Shown piece by piece: positions 53,717 to 63,400 of a DNA stretch of 64,000 nucleotides; position 1 is the first letter of the stretch, and each line of letters starts with the position of its first letter. This DNA is from Bdellovibrionales bacterium. Its GTDB lineage: Bacteria > Bdellovibrionota > UBA1018 > CAIMNF01. The position numbers and the translations under genes are program-made. The DNA lies in the NCBI GenBank assembly GCA_018266375.1, contig JAFEAO010000002.1, forward strand, positions 253,582 to 317,581. Direction: 5' to 3'. A model generated the notes under the pieces. That model was not told the origin of the DNA, made no database searches, and worked only from the letters and a program-made list of their open reading frames with translations.

Positions 53717-54232
53717 TTATTTTGAAAGTCGGAACTCGATCGGAACATCGAATTTCCGGGGAAATCCTGCGGGTGGCGGAGGAAACGGCGCCGAGCGCTC
53801 GATCGCAGCGCGAGCCGCTTGCACCAAAATTTGTGGTTTTTCGGCTGAAATTGATGTAATTTGCACGATTTCGCCTTTTTCTCCGATCTCGATTTGCATC
53901 GTGATCAGACCCTCACGATGGTCGCGTGCAGCGAGTTTGGGGTACTCTTGATTCTCAGAAATTTTTTGCCGGAGAGTCTGAATGTAGCCTAAAATCGCAG
54001 CTGATTCACTCACTCCTCCACCCGACCCCTGATGTTCCGCGGTGCCTTGAGCGGGACCCGCATTGGCAACCCCAGACGGTTTCGTCGAGGGCGCCTGCGG
54101 GATGGAGTCGACGTGGGCTTCACCTATCTCGACGGGGACGTTTTCGGAATGTGGGCGAATAAGTGCGAGGTAGGCCGCAGCGATGACGAGCGAATGCAAA
54201 ATCGCGCTATAAATATAGGATTTTCGACCCAT
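53717..54232 (-). CDS. TonB-like energy transducer
   Basis: This is a 171-residue protein: one N-terminal membrane helix (YSAILHSLVIAAAYLALI), a Pro/Ser/Gly linker and a C-terminal TonB domain (REGLITMQIEIGEKGEIVQITSIS, PFPPPPAGFPRKFDVPIEF). TonB transmits energy to outer-membrane transporters. It is divergent from fur with only 53 bases between, so one Fur-type regulator could control both. Confidence 0.83.
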   Translation of the reverse strand: MGRKSYIYSAILHSLVIAAAYLALIRPHSENVPVEIGEAHVDSIPQAPSTKPSGVANAGPAQGTAEHQGSGGGVSESAAILGYIQTLRQKISENQEYPKLAARDHREGLITMQIEIGEKGEIVQITSISAEKPQILVQAARAAIERSAPFPPPPAGFPRKFDVPIEFRLSK

Positions 54233-54285
54233 GAACTGATCCTATAGAAGTTGACGAAGTCAGGCAAACCGATAAGGATAAGACT

Positions 54286-54777
54286 ATGCCTCAAACACTT
54301 CCGTGCGGGCGTAGAAAGCCGCAACATTCCCCGAGCTCTGGTGGCGCCAAATCGGCGTGGCGGACGACTTTGGGCGATTATCTTAAAAAAGAAGGTCTCC
54401 GTTCGACCACTCAGCGGGAGCACGTCGCAGAAATCGCTTTGGGCAAACGCACTCACTTTGAGATTCAGGTGCTGATTCGCGACGTGCAAGCCAAGTACCC
54501 GGAGATTAGTCCGGCAACGGTGTATCGAAGCGTATCCACGCTTTGCGATGCCGGCTTATTGCACGAAACACTCGAGAGCAACTCGGGCGTGAAGCTCTAT
54601 GAGGCTGCGGACGACGAGCATCACGATCACATTGTTTGCATGGATTGCGGAGAGATCTTCGAGTTCCACGACGAGGGTATGGAAAAATCGCAAGACCTCG
54701 CAACCGAGCGAATGGGCTTTAAACCCGAACGCCATCGGCACGTGATCTACGCGCGTTGTGAATTCAAGAAGCGCTGA
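54286..54777 (+). CDS. Fur-family metal regulator
   Basis: This is a 163-residue repressor. An N-terminal winged helix (GLRSTTQREHVAEIAL, ISPATVYRSVSTLCDAGLLHE) precedes the metal site HHDHIVCMDCGEIFEFHDE and a final Cys. Fur represses iron uptake when loaded with metal; PerR and Zur are alternatives. The N-terminal 25 residues are not conserved in the family. Confidence 0.93.
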   Translation: MPQTLPCGRRKPQHSPSSGGAKSAWRTTLGDYLKKEGLRSTTQREHVAEIALGKRTHFEIQVLIRDVQAKYPEISPATVYRSVSTLCDAGLLHETLESNSGVKLYEAADDEHHDHIVCMDCGEIFEFHDEGMEKSQDLATERMGFKPERHRHVIYARCEFKKR

Positions 54778-54791
54778 GCTCAGCCGGAGCG

Positions 54792-55235
54792 CTATTTCAC
54801 GAGATTATAGCAAATATTCCAGTCGTACGAGTAACCGTGACCGGTGAAGGTGAACTGACCGACTACACCCGTGCTTTCCGGATTGCCCTTCACGAGAGCT
54901 TGGTCGAAATAGATGGTGGTGATTTGATCGCCAGGAAATGGCTTCGCGCCGCCGGTGTATGAGCTCACAAGCATGTTTTTAACCGCGCCACTGCCGCCGT
55001 GCACGCCGCCGACCTTGTAGTTGAGGTCGAGGTCTAACGTGGTTTGGTGTGCAACAGTGTTGACGTAGTAATACTTCAAATTTGCTTTGGTTTTGGTGAT
55101 GCTCAAGATTATGTATCCATCAGCGAAGAAGTGTTCATCCGCAGTTGGATATTTTGATGCAAAGCACTTATACTTTGCAGCGTGGGCTGATGTGGTCGCG
55201 GCCAGTACGAACAAAGCGAGTATAAAAGTTTTCAT
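54792..55235 (-). CDS. small two-cysteine secreted protein
   Basis: This is a 147-residue protein with a signal peptide (MKTFILALFVLAATTSAHA). One Cys lies after the cleavage site (YKCFASKYP) and one at the end (WNICYNLVK). The layout matches the small secreted proteins at 34.25 and 62.9 kb. The function is unknown. Confidence 0.66.
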   Translation of the reverse strand: MKTFILALFVLAATTSAHAAKYKCFASKYPTADEHFFADGYIILSITKTKANLKYYYVNTVAHQTTLDLDLNYKVGGVHGGSGAVKNMLVSSYTGGAKPFPGDQITTIYFDQALVKGNPESTGVVGQFTFTGHGYSYDWNICYNLVK

Positions 55236-55273
55236 ATGCGCAGCTTTTTAAAGGGCACTACGCACAATGTCAA

Positions 55274-57700
55274 CTACTTCTTCAAAGTGTCCTTAAGCGT
55301 AGCCAATCCCCCGAATGGATTGTTGAACGCCTCTTTAGGTTTCATGGGCTTAGAGCTGCGGCCGACACCATGAGACGGGCGTGGGCTACGAGGAGCGATC
55401 GTCGGGCCGGGCGTTCTTGGCTTGTCTTCACCGTAACTGACCACGAGAGTTTTTGCCGGGCCCGCGGCTTTACCGCCGCCACGACCTGCGGTCTTCTCGT
55501 CAAACCGCATGGTGAGCGCCATCTGGGATTTCTCGAGGTTTACTTCCAGGACTTTAACTGTGACTTTATCGCCCGGGCTCACGACCTGATTCGGGTCGGT
55601 CACGAACTTATTGGTAAGCTGGGAAATGTGCACAAGGCCGTCTTGATGGACGCCGATATCGACGAACGCGCCGAAGTTGGTGACGTTGGTAATCACGCCT
55701 GGACAAATCATGCCGGCTTCGACGTCTTTGAGTTCGTTCAAATCTTCGCGGAACTTAACCGGCACGAATACGTCACGCGGGTCGCGACCCGGTTTTTCAA
55801 GTTCGCCGACGATGTCTTTTACGGTGAACTCACCGAGCTTCTCTTTGGCTTCAGGCGTCTTCAGGAGCTGCTTTGCGCCCGTACCGATGAGATCCGCCAC
55901 CGACTTGCCTTGTGATTTAGCGATCGCTTCGAGGTCGGCGTACTTCTCGGGGTGAACGCCGGTGTTATCGAGAGGGTTGCTGCTTTCGGGAATGCGCAAA
56001 AAGCCTGCGGCCAGCTCGTAAGTTTTTTTGCTGAAACGCGGAACGTTGAGCAAGTCTTCGCGCGATTTAAAGAGACCGCTTTGTTCGCGGTGCTCGACGA
56101 TCGCTTTAGCGAGACCCTCGCCGATGCCCGACACGTGCGAGAGCAGATGGATCGAGCCCGTGTTCAGGTTCACGCCAACAGCGTTCACGCAAGAATCGAC
56201 GACGTAGTCGAGTGCGCGTTTTAGCGCCGTTTGCGATACGTCGTGCTGGTACTGCCCTACTCCGATACTTTTTGGATCGATCTTGACGAGTTCGGCGAGA
56301 GGATCCTGGAATCGGCGAGCGATCGAAATCGCGCCACGAACGGTGACATCCAAGTTCGGAAATTCTTCGCGAGCGACTGGGCTGGCGCTGTAAACACTGG
56401 CGCCGGATTCAGACACCATGATCACCGGCAAGCTCAGGTTCTTCTCTTTGAGGGCCGCGCGGATGAAGGCCTCGGTCTCACGACCGGCGGTTCCGTTGCC
56501 GACGACGATCGCGGTGACAGAGCCGCTTTCTCCCAAGGCTTGGATAAATATTTTGCCCTGCTCTTTCTCACTGTCGGTTTGAAGTTTCATCACCGAGTCG
56601 GCCAAGAATTTACCCGAGCCATCGATGATCGCTAGTTTACATCCGGTCCGAACACCGGGATCGACACCCAAGACGGCTTTCGGGCCGTAGGGGGCTGCAA
56701 GGAGAATTTTTCGAACGTTCTCCGAGAACACTTGGATCGCCATTTGGTCGGCGACGTCTTTTAAATTTTTGTGGAATTCGTTTTCGATCGAAGGGATAAC
56801 GTGAGCTTTTACGGCCACACGAGCCGCTTTTTCCATCACCGGTTTCACGATGCTGTCGCGATCCGCTCCGGCAAAGCGATGAAAGTGAGTCGTGAGATCG
56901 TCTTCGAAGCCCGGCTCCGATTTCGAGCCGCCGAAGCTGATGGATAACTCTTCTTCGATCCAGCCGCGACGAAGTGCCAAGTAACGGTGCGAGTTGCGCG
57001 GATCAAGGAGCGACGAGAGCTTCTCTTCATACTCGAAGTAATTGGTGTATTTTGAAGCGGGTTTTGCTTTCTCCGCCTTTGCCGTCTTCATGTGGCCGCG
57101 CTTGGCGTACGAGTCGCGCACGTACTGACGGAGATCCAAGTTCTCGCTCAAGCGTTCGATCAAGATATCGGTTGCGCCGGCAATAGCGCTCTCGGCATCC
57201 TTGAACCCCTTTTCTTCGTTCTTAAAAGTAAAGGCCCAGAGTTCGAGAGTTTGACCGTCTTCGGGGGTTTCCTCTCCGTGAGCGACCGCCCAAATCCACT
57301 CGGCAAGCGGTTCGAGTCCGGCTTCTTTCGCGAGTGTGGCTTTGCTTTTGCGCTTTTGTTTGTAAGGAAGATACAAGTCTTCGAGCAAGTTTTTGTCGAA
57401 GGTACCCATGACTTTGCTCTTGAGCTCGTCGGTGAGTTTTCCTTGTTTTTCGATTTCGCCGACGATGTAGGCTTGGCGGCTGATGAGTTCGTCGAATTCT
57501 TCTTTGCGATCGATGATCGCTTGGATTTGGACCTCATCCAAGTTGCCGGTCTGCTCCTTGCGGTAGCGAGCGATAAACGGGAGGGTCGCGCCTTCGGCTT
57601 TGAGATTTAAAACGGTTTCGATCGAGCGGGCGGAGATCCGACCGCCAGACTTGTTGCTGACGGAAGGTTCATGTTGGGAGAACCAGCTATTGAAATTCAT
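55274..57700 (-). CDS. tex: transcription accessory protein Tex
   Basis: This is an 808-residue Tex protein. The N-terminal helical part (LPFIARYRKEQTGNLDEVQIQ) is followed by the YqgF-like domain (VLGVDPGVRTGCKLAIID), helix-hairpin-helix segments (VSGIGEGLAKAIVEHRE) and a C-terminal S1 domain (GVITNVTNFGAFVDIGVHQDGLVHISQL). It binds RNA and aids transcription and stress survival. It starts 3 nt after the SEC-C gene. Confidence 0.96.
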   Translation of the reverse strand: MNFNSWFSQHEPSVSNKSGGRISARSIETVLNLKAEGATLPFIARYRKEQTGNLDEVQIQAIIDRKEEFDELISRQAYIVGEIEKQGKLTDELKSKVMGTFDKNLLEDLYLPYKQKRKSKATLAKEAGLEPLAEWIWAVAHGEETPEDGQTLELWAFTFKNEEKGFKDAESAIAGATDILIERLSENLDLRQYVRDSYAKRGHMKTAKAEKAKPASKYTNYFEYEEKLSSLLDPRNSHRYLALRRGWIEEELSISFGGSKSEPGFEDDLTTHFHRFAGADRDSIVKPVMEKAARVAVKAHVIPSIENEFHKNLKDVADQMAIQVFSENVRKILLAAPYGPKAVLGVDPGVRTGCKLAIIDGSGKFLADSVMKLQTDSEKEQGKIFIQALGESGSVTAIVVGNGTAGRETEAFIRAALKEKNLSLPVIMVSESGASVYSASPVAREEFPNLDVTVRGAISIARRFQDPLAELVKIDPKSIGVGQYQHDVSQTALKRALDYVVDSCVNAVGVNLNTGSIHLLSHVSGIGEGLAKAIVEHREQSGLFKSREDLLNVPRFSKKTYELAAGFLRIPESSNPLDNTGVHPEKYADLEAIAKSQGKSVADLIGTGAKQLLKTPEAKEKLGEFTVKDIVGELEKPGRDPRDVFVPVKFREDLNELKDVEAGMICPGVITNVTNFGAFVDIGVHQDGLVHISQLTNKFVTDPNQVVSPGDKVTVKVLEVNLEKSQMALTMRFDEKTAGRGGGKAAGPAKTLVVSYGEDKPRTPGPTIAPRSPRPSHGVGRSSKPMKPKEAFNNPFGGLATLKDTLKK

Positions 57701-57703
57701 GAA

Positions 57704-58225
57704 TTACTTACCTCGGAATTTATTCCAAAGACGGGACAATCCGGATTTTTCGTTGTTTTTCTGGATTTCGATGAGCTTCGCGCGCTGTTCTTCGGTGAGT
57801 TCTGATGTGGGAGTGCCCTTGCCGGCTTGCGCTTGCGCGTTTTCAAATTGCTGGTTGAGCTCCGGAGATTTTGTGAGCAACTCTTGCACGTTGGTCGGGA
57901 GTTTGCGCTGGAACTCGTCGAGTTCGCGAGCGACGTCTTTGCCGGCCATCGCTTTTTGCATGAGTGCCTGGAGTTGTTGCATTTGACCTTTAGGCAAACG
58001 CTGAATCGCGGAGCTGAACTCCGCAAGCCAGTTCAAATCCATCTTGGATGGATCAAACTGTGGAGCAGCCTCACCGCCTTCCGCAGATGTTTCTGTTTGC
58101 GGCTTTTCGTTGCCATGCCATGCAGCCGCTTCCGCACTGTCTGCGTGACACTTCTTGAATTTCTTCCCGCTGCCGCATGGACAGGGGTCGTTCCGACCGA
58201 TGTTTTTGTAATCTTGTGCTTCCAT
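57704..58225 (-). CDS. SEC-C motif protein
   Basis: This is a 173-residue protein. The N-terminal NDPCPCGSGKKFKKCH is the SEC-C zinc motif, seen at the end of SecA and in many small proteins. The rest is helical and Gln/Glu-rich. A role as a SecA/SecB-associated or nucleic-acid factor is only a guess. It lies directly upstream of tex. Confidence 0.82.
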   Translation of the reverse strand: MEAQDYKNIGRNDPCPCGSGKKFKKCHADSAEAAAWHGNEKPQTETSAEGGEAAPQFDPSKMDLNWLAEFSSAIQRLPKGQMQQLQALMQKAMAGKDVARELDEFQRKLPTNVQELLTKSPELNQQFENAQAQAGKGTPTSELTEEQRAKLIEIQKNNEKSGLSRLWNKFRGK

Positions 58226-58282
58226 TTAAATGAACCCCTATGTTGCCGAAATCCCGAGTTCTTTGCAATGGGGTTTGACATT

Positions 58283-59059
58283 ATGCCGCGAAGCTCAAAT
58301 AATGAGATGGTGCGCGGGCCGATTAAACCGAAGCGCTTTATTTTCCCCTTTCTTTTAGCACTGACTTGGCTTGGTGCGGCGCAACCGGTGATTGCGGGTT
58401 CAAGTTATGTTGATCCCTCTCCCACGCCAGCGACCGAGATTTTGAACGGCGAGGAAGTGGTTTCAAGTCCCGAAGACAAAGTCGTCGATCGTCCGGACTT
58501 CGATCCGGGATCACCCTACTACCTCCATGTCCCCTCTCGCTGGGCCATCGGCTTCCGATTTGCTTTGAGTAAAATCCCGGTGCCAGGCGCTCTCGGAAAC
58601 ACGTTTCAGTTCTTTGGCGAGTACATGATCCCGTTTTGGAGTTTTGGTTACGTCTCGGGCGGGATTCACGTTGGGTCGTTTCCGCTCCAGCTCCCGAGCG
58701 CGGACGTTCCGTACCCGAACTATGGAAACTCGGTCATGGGCGCGCAGGCCCGCTACCAGCTCAAGTTTTCGAAAGCACCGCTCCTCGTGCCGATCGTCGG
58801 ATTTGAGTGGGAATTCTATAAGATCAAAGAAAGCAGCACGAATGACAACGTCCTCTCGGGTTTTGATTTCGGTCTCAGTGCCGGAGTGATGCTCAATATG
58901 GGGTTTATCGATCGCGCGACCGAGCAAGACGCCCACGATAGTATCGGGCTCACCCGCGCTTACGCGACTTTTGAATTGAGGGCGGCGAATCTCAACAACA
59001 CACTCTTTTCGCTCGCAGGTAACTATTGGCTCTTCGGTATTCGATTGGAGCTCAAATAA
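58283..59059 (+). CDS. outer-membrane beta-barrel-like protein
   Basis: This is a 258-residue protein. I used the ATG at 58283; 58307 (MVRGPIKPKRF) is an alternative that still gives a signal peptide (FPFLLALTWLGAAQPVIAG). The frame is open far upstream, but that part is antisense to the SEC-C gene. The strands and the end FGIRLELK suggest a barrel, though the last residue is not aromatic. Confidence 0.7.
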   Translation: MPRSSNNEMVRGPIKPKRFIFPFLLALTWLGAAQPVIAGSSYVDPSPTPATEILNGEEVVSSPEDKVVDRPDFDPGSPYYLHVPSRWAIGFRFALSKIPVPGALGNTFQFFGEYMIPFWSFGYVSGGIHVGSFPLQLPSADVPYPNYGNSVMGAQARYQLKFSKAPLLVPIVGFEWEFYKIKESSTNDNVLSGFDFGLSAGVMLNMGFIDRATEQDAHDSIGLTRAYATFELRAANLNNTLFSLAGNYWLFGIRLELK

Positions 59060-59123
59060 AGTTTTCTGCCTGTGTCGAAAACGACTCATTTCTGATTTTA
59101 ATAAAATTAAATAAACTTTATAT

Positions 59124-61508
59124 ATGATGTACTTGCGCCTATTTTTGGCCTCGCGGCTAATCATCGCGGCATTGTCGCTGTCGGTGGTCATCGCAGGATG
59201 TGGAGACATTCGTTCGGTCGAGCCCGCTAAGATCGCCGCGCTTGCCTGGAGTGCGTCCAACTACTCGATCGGCTACGTTCAAACCGGAACTTATTCGGCC
59301 AATAAAATTTTTACTTTTACAAACTCGGGCATCGAAACAGCCTCAGGCTGTTCGGCGCCGGTGTTGTCCGACACGACAAACTTTTCGATCGCGTCGGATA
59401 ACTGTGGAACGTCGAATCTCGTCGCAGGCGGATCGTGTACGGTTGCAGTACGCGCAAGTCCAAGCACGATCGGAGTGAAATCGACGACTTTGTCTCGCGC
59501 CTGCACCTTAGTGAGCTCTTCGATATCGGCTTTGCCCGGCGCTGCGGTAACTTCAAATACGATCACCGCGCAAGGACTCAGTCTTGCCGTCAGTGCTCGC
59601 TACCCCATTGCGCCGGATTGGAACAATTACTACCGCATCTCAACTCCGACGGTCGCGTGCGATGGCAGCGAGTCCGGATTTTATTCGGTGACCTGCGGCC
59701 ACGGCGGGGAACTGAGACAAGCTCCACTGACCGGCGTGAGCTCTTGCACCGGCTTAACTGCGTCCGACGCTTTAGGAGTCTTTAACTGGGCCTGCGATGA
59801 TTCGAGTGGCACCGCCACTTTCTATTCGACTGGCTTGGTCGCGGGCAAAGGTCTCACTCAGCTCGTGGACGCGACCGCATTTAAGTACGAGTCACTCACG
59901 GTTTCTCAATCGGGTACGCCGATTGTCTCATCGCCGGCTACGACCTGGTGGGGCAATACTGTTGCCGCGGCTCCGGCTAACGGCGGTGGAGGCGCCGTCG
60001 CCGTGCTCACGGGTGCCGGCACGATTTACACCGTCTCCGCATCGGGTACGAGCGGAGGGTACAATTTTAATAGCGACGGCATGGCGCTCGTGACCTTAAA
60101 CGGCGCGGTCCTCACCTATGCGGACGGCGGAACCAACTGCGACTGGATTACCGGAGCGACTTCAGGTGGCGATCGGTGCCTGGTCGTGAATCGCAAAAAC
60201 TTTTTTTGGCTCGAGGGCGACTACATCGGAACAGGCTCAAACGAGGTTTTCATAATGGCCAACGGCACGAAGTTCAACCGTGTACGGAACGTGCGCGGAT
60301 CCGATTCGATCGAGAGCGTCCTCTATTTCTGGGAAGCGTCAGGCAACCTCGTCGAGCACGGCGTGTTTTCGAAGTCTCAGATCGGGATCGGTATGGAGTC
60401 GAATAGTGCAAGCTTCCCGAACAAATTCAATATCATTAACGACGTAACTGTGTTTCAAATGGGTTCGACCGGCATCTACGACTACTACAGTTCGAGTAAA
60501 TCCGAACAAAACATCTTTACCGGTATCCGGATGAACGACATCGCCGGCTCGGGATTTACCACAGGCCCCGGAAGCAGCAAAAGTACTTTTACGCATGTGA
60601 CGATCCTGAACAACTCGGGCGACGCCTTTAACCTCGTCTCAAATAACGACACGATCTCACAGGTCGCGATCGCAAACTCGACGACCGGGTTACATTTTTC
60701 CGGTGCGGGGACAAACGCAAAAGTCGCAAACGTCGCGATCGGCAATTCGGCGACCGGTATTTCGATCGCAACGACCGGCAACGTCTTCTCAGGCAACTTG
60801 CTCGTCGGTACCGCATCAACCACAAAATGCAATATCGCCGTCGCCAGCGCGGGCCTGGTCAATAGCACTTGCTCAGATTCTGGCACGGACGGAAGCACGG
60901 CGTATACAGGAGCAGGTACGGCGACAAACGCGATCTTTAGTACGTCCTTTGTGGATTTTACGAGCAGCTTCGCCGGTAAGGTTACCGCCACCGATGCCAT
61001 AAATACTTCAAACTCGCTCGGTGTCCAGACTTTTGCGGCGCTCACCGACTGGTTATTTTTTGAAAGCATCTTCCGGATGTGGGGTGTTGACGGTTCCGCG
61101 TTCCCCAATGCCGATAACCGCGGACGTTGCACCTCCGGCAGCTGCCGTATCTGGGATTTGCGTTTGAGCGCCAACGATACGATTCTCCGGAATAAATCGG
61201 GCAACGGTTTGACCGCAAACACCGCTTTTGTGACGGATGGAGTCACGGCATGTCCGGCTGCGGTCGATGGCAGCGTCATCGTCACCGATCAGATGACCGT
61301 TCCTCACACTTACCTCCTCAATGCGATGGAAGTTCAGGGTCGCGGCGGCAACAACAACGGTCTCTGCGAAAACGGGGAGACTTGCGTTTACTCTCCGAAC
61401 TTCGGTGCCTATCAGGGCGAAGGAGCGCTCACATCGCTTCCGTGCAAATTCCACGACGGCACCGTGACTGGAGTCACGATGTACGGCTACAGCACAAACG
61501 GAATTTAG
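59124..61508 (+). CDS. beta-helix lipoprotein with N-terminal Ig-like domain
   Basis: This is a 794-residue lipoprotein (lipobox VIAGCG). Residues 40-140 resemble a choice-of-anchor D/ASH-type Ig domain (FTFTNSGIETASGCSAPVLSD, LVAGGSCTVAVRASPSTIG). A right-handed beta-helix follows (NLVEHGVFSKSQIGIGMES, ISQVAIANSTTGLHFSGAG). The C-terminal part has paired Cys and NNNGLCENGETC. It is the third beta-helix lipoprotein in the window, and its function is unknown. Confidence 0.82.
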   Translation: MMYLRLFLASRLIIAALSLSVVIAGCGDIRSVEPAKIAALAWSASNYSIGYVQTGTYSANKIFTFTNSGIETASGCSAPVLSDTTNFSIASDNCGTSNLVAGGSCTVAVRASPSTIGVKSTTLSRACTLVSSSISALPGAAVTSNTITAQGLSLAVSARYPIAPDWNNYYRISTPTVACDGSESGFYSVTCGHGGELRQAPLTGVSSCTGLTASDALGVFNWACDDSSGTATFYSTGLVAGKGLTQLVDATAFKYESLTVSQSGTPIVSSPATTWWGNTVAAAPANGGGGAVAVLTGAGTIYTVSASGTSGGYNFNSDGMALVTLNGAVLTYADGGTNCDWITGATSGGDRCLVVNRKNFFWLEGDYIGTGSNEVFIMANGTKFNRVRNVRGSDSIESVLYFWEASGNLVEHGVFSKSQIGIGMESNSASFPNKFNIINDVTVFQMGSTGIYDYYSSSKSEQNIFTGIRMNDIAGSGFTTGPGSSKSTFTHVTILNNSGDAFNLVSNNDTISQVAIANSTTGLHFSGAGTNAKVANVAIGNSATGISIATTGNVFSGNLLVGTASTTKCNIAVASAGLVNSTCSDSGTDGSTAYTGAGTATNAIFSTSFVDFTSSFAGKVTATDAINTSNSLGVQTFAALTDWLFFESIFRMWGVDGSAFPNADNRGRCTSGSCRIWDLRLSANDTILRNKSGNGLTANTAFVTDGVTACPAAVDGSVIVTDQMTVPHTYLLNAMEVQGRGGNNNGLCENGETCVYSPNFGAYQGEGALTSLPCKFHDGTVTGVTMYGYSTNGI

Positions 61509-61529
61509 CTGGGCTTAGCGCCGGGGCGG

Positions 61530-62531
61530 CTACTTCCAGGAAATCAAAACTTTCCCTTTAGCCTTCCTGGATTGAAGATGCGCGTGGGCCTCACTCGCTT
61601 TCTCAGCCGGGAATACGCTATCGATGTGCGGCTTGAGTTTGTAGTGTTCGACTTCGGCCCAACTCTTTGCGAGATTGGCGCGATACTTGGCATCATCAAG
61701 CAAGGTCAGCGCGTTTAGCGCGTACACACCGGTGTTCAGGTTAAACATTTTGATAATCGAAAATTTCGGCATTTGAAGTGCAGCGCCGATGAATTGAAAT
61801 AAATCGCGACCGCCAGGTCCGATACCGGCCGACATGCCGATCGATACGATTCGTCCGGTCATTCCCAAACGATCATAGTGCTGACGAATCGTTTTACCAC
61901 CTTGAGAATTGAGAATGAAATCAAAACCTTTGAGGTCGGTCTTGGAGTTGAAATCATCTTGAAGCATCGGCGTAGCTCCGAGCGATTTGATGTAATCCAT
62001 TTTTGACGGACTGGAGGTGAGGCCGATTGTTTCCGCGCCAAGGCACTTTAACATCTGTAGCGCGATGGTGCCTACCCCGCCGGTTGCACTGTCGATCACC
62101 ACTCGGTCGCCGGCGCGAATGCGGCCCATATCGACGATCGCCGCATGAGCGGTGATCCAGTTCACGGCAAGGCCGGCTGATTCCTCAAGTGTCAGGTACG
62201 AAGGCTTCTTGAAGAGTAAATCGCCCGGCACTTTAAGCTTTGAAGAATATCCGCCAAAGAGCGAACCTACGACGACTGGGTCGCCCACTTTAAAATTTTT
62301 GATATTGGATCCGACGGCGGCGATGATTCCCGATCCTTCGTAGCCCGGTACAAAGGGTTTCGGAGGCGCTTCACGATAAAGACCTTGTCGCATGACGACA
62401 TCGGCAAAATTGATTCCCGAGTAATGGATATCGACGATCGCCTCATCAGGTCCCGGTGCACTTGGATCCGAGTGTTCTTCGACCTTTAGAACCTCGGGAC
62501 CGCCACTTCTACGAAGCCAGACTTGTCTCAT
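61530..62531 (-). CDS. NADPH:quinone oxidoreductase-like MDR enzyme
   Basis: This is a 333-residue medium-chain reductase without the structural zinc Cys cluster. GINFADVVMRQGLY and VPGYEGSGIIAAVG at the N-terminus and the NADPH site ATGGVGTIALQMLK are typical of the zeta-crystallin/quinone reductase group. It converges on the beta-helix gene. The true electron acceptor is unknown. Confidence 0.92.
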   Translation of the reverse strand: MRQVWLRRSGGPEVLKVEEHSDPSAPGPDEAIVDIHYSGINFADVVMRQGLYREAPPKPFVPGYEGSGIIAAVGSNIKNFKVGDPVVVGSLFGGYSSKLKVPGDLLFKKPSYLTLEESAGLAVNWITAHAAIVDMGRIRAGDRVVIDSATGGVGTIALQMLKCLGAETIGLTSSPSKMDYIKSLGATPMLQDDFNSKTDLKGFDFILNSQGGKTIRQHYDRLGMTGRIVSIGMSAGIGPGGRDLFQFIGAALQMPKFSIIKMFNLNTGVYALNALTLLDDAKYRANLAKSWAEVEHYKLKPHIDSVFPAEKASEAHAHLQSRKAKGKVLISWK

Positions 62532-62598
62532 GGAGACCAGTATAGCCTAAAACTTCAATAAGAGACGAGTTGAAGGAGAGGCGACTAGGAGAAATGTT

Positions 62599-62841
62599 AT
62601 GAAAAATTACACTGAAGCGAAAAACGCGAAGGAATTAGCCAAGGTGCTCGGCCTCCCTGCGGGGGAAGCCGCGAAAATCGAGATGCGCACCGATCTGGTC
62701 GTGGCGATCCGAAAGGTCGCTGGCGTGGGTCGCACCGTGATGACCGCGATCCTGAACGCGAATACAACCCATGTCTCGACGGACCGACTGATCGACATCG
62801 CCCAGAGTCTAGGACTAACGGTAAGGCTCCGCGTAGCATGA
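62599..62841 (+). CDS. small XRE/HTH_37-like regulator
   Basis: This is an 80-residue protein. A helix-turn-helix (VAIRKVAGVGRTVMTAILNANTTHVSTDRLIDIAQSLGL) occupies most of it. It resembles antitoxins of the HigA/MqsA-related HTH_37 group, but no toxin gene lies next to it. A GGAG site precedes the ATG. A terminator follows at once. Confidence 0.78.
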   Translation: MKNYTEAKNAKELAKVLGLPAGEAAKIEMRTDLVVAIRKVAGVGRTVMTAILNANTTHVSTDRLIDIAQSLGLTVRLRVA

Positions 62842-62846
62842 AATGG

Positions 62847-62879
62847 AAAGCCCACAAACCGAGTGGCTTTGCGGGCTTT
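62847..62879 (+). terminator. intrinsic terminator
   Basis: AAAGCCCACAAA pairs with TTTGCGGGCTTT (one mismatch) right after the regulator's stop. It may act in both directions. Confidence 0.7.
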
Positions 62880-62916
62880 AATTCTTTATTTCAAAAATCA
62901 GAAATTGGCTGCTGCT

Positions 62917-63240
62917 CTAGTCTTTGAGAGCACAATCTATCTGAATTGTTTCACCTCTGTCATTTTTCAATCGTAAACTAGGCAGTTGTTTTTTATATGA
63001 GATGCCCATAAGATCAGCAGAAGTATTCGTGCGAAGGTCTACAATTTTCATTGAAACAATAGATTCTTCGTTTGCCATTACAGTATATTTGGCAACTTCA
63101 TTTTCTCCTTTCAGAACAGTCATCCCATTGAATGTTTGTTGAACTTTGTCTAAATCCCCAGAGACAAAACAACTAAGAGTACCAGCTGAAGCAGTCAGTG
63201 CTCCAAAAGTAAGTAAAGTAACTAAAAGAGTTTTCATCAT
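62917..63240 (-). CDS. small two-cysteine secreted protein
   Basis: This is a 107-residue protein with a signal peptide (MKTLLVTLLTFGALTASAG). Cys residues lie near the N-terminus (TLSCFVSG) and C-terminus (IDCALKD) of the mature protein. It has the same layout as the proteins at 34.25 and 54.8 kb. AAAGGA precedes the start. The area is AT-rich. Confidence 0.7.
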   Translation of the reverse strand: MMKTLLVTLLTFGALTASAGTLSCFVSGDLDKVQQTFNGMTVLKGENEVAKYTVMANEESIVSMKIVDLRTNTSADLMGISYKKQLPSLRLKNDRGETIQIDCALKD

Positions 63241-63318
63241 AATATCCTTTGTTAAAGCCCAGTATATTGGGCGTTTGTTTTTCGTTGAGTACTTTTACCA
63301 CGTTGCAAAATATTAACC

Positions 63319-63347
63319 TTACAAATTTTATTAAAATATGCTATATT
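63319..63347 (+). promoter_or_regulatory. sigma-70-type promoter candidate
   Basis: TTACAA and TATATT lie 17 bases apart, about 50 nt before the TIGR02147 gene. It is the best -35/-10 pair in this AT-rich gap, but a chance match is possible there. Confidence 0.45.
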
Positions 63348-63400
63348 AATTAAGTAATTAGTGAGTTTTAGTGCTAACCGTCTGTAATTCAACAATAGTT

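Noticed and set aside
57827..58282. Upstream extension of the barrel gene frame
   Set aside because: It is antisense to the SEC-C gene, and the signal peptide starts only after 58283.
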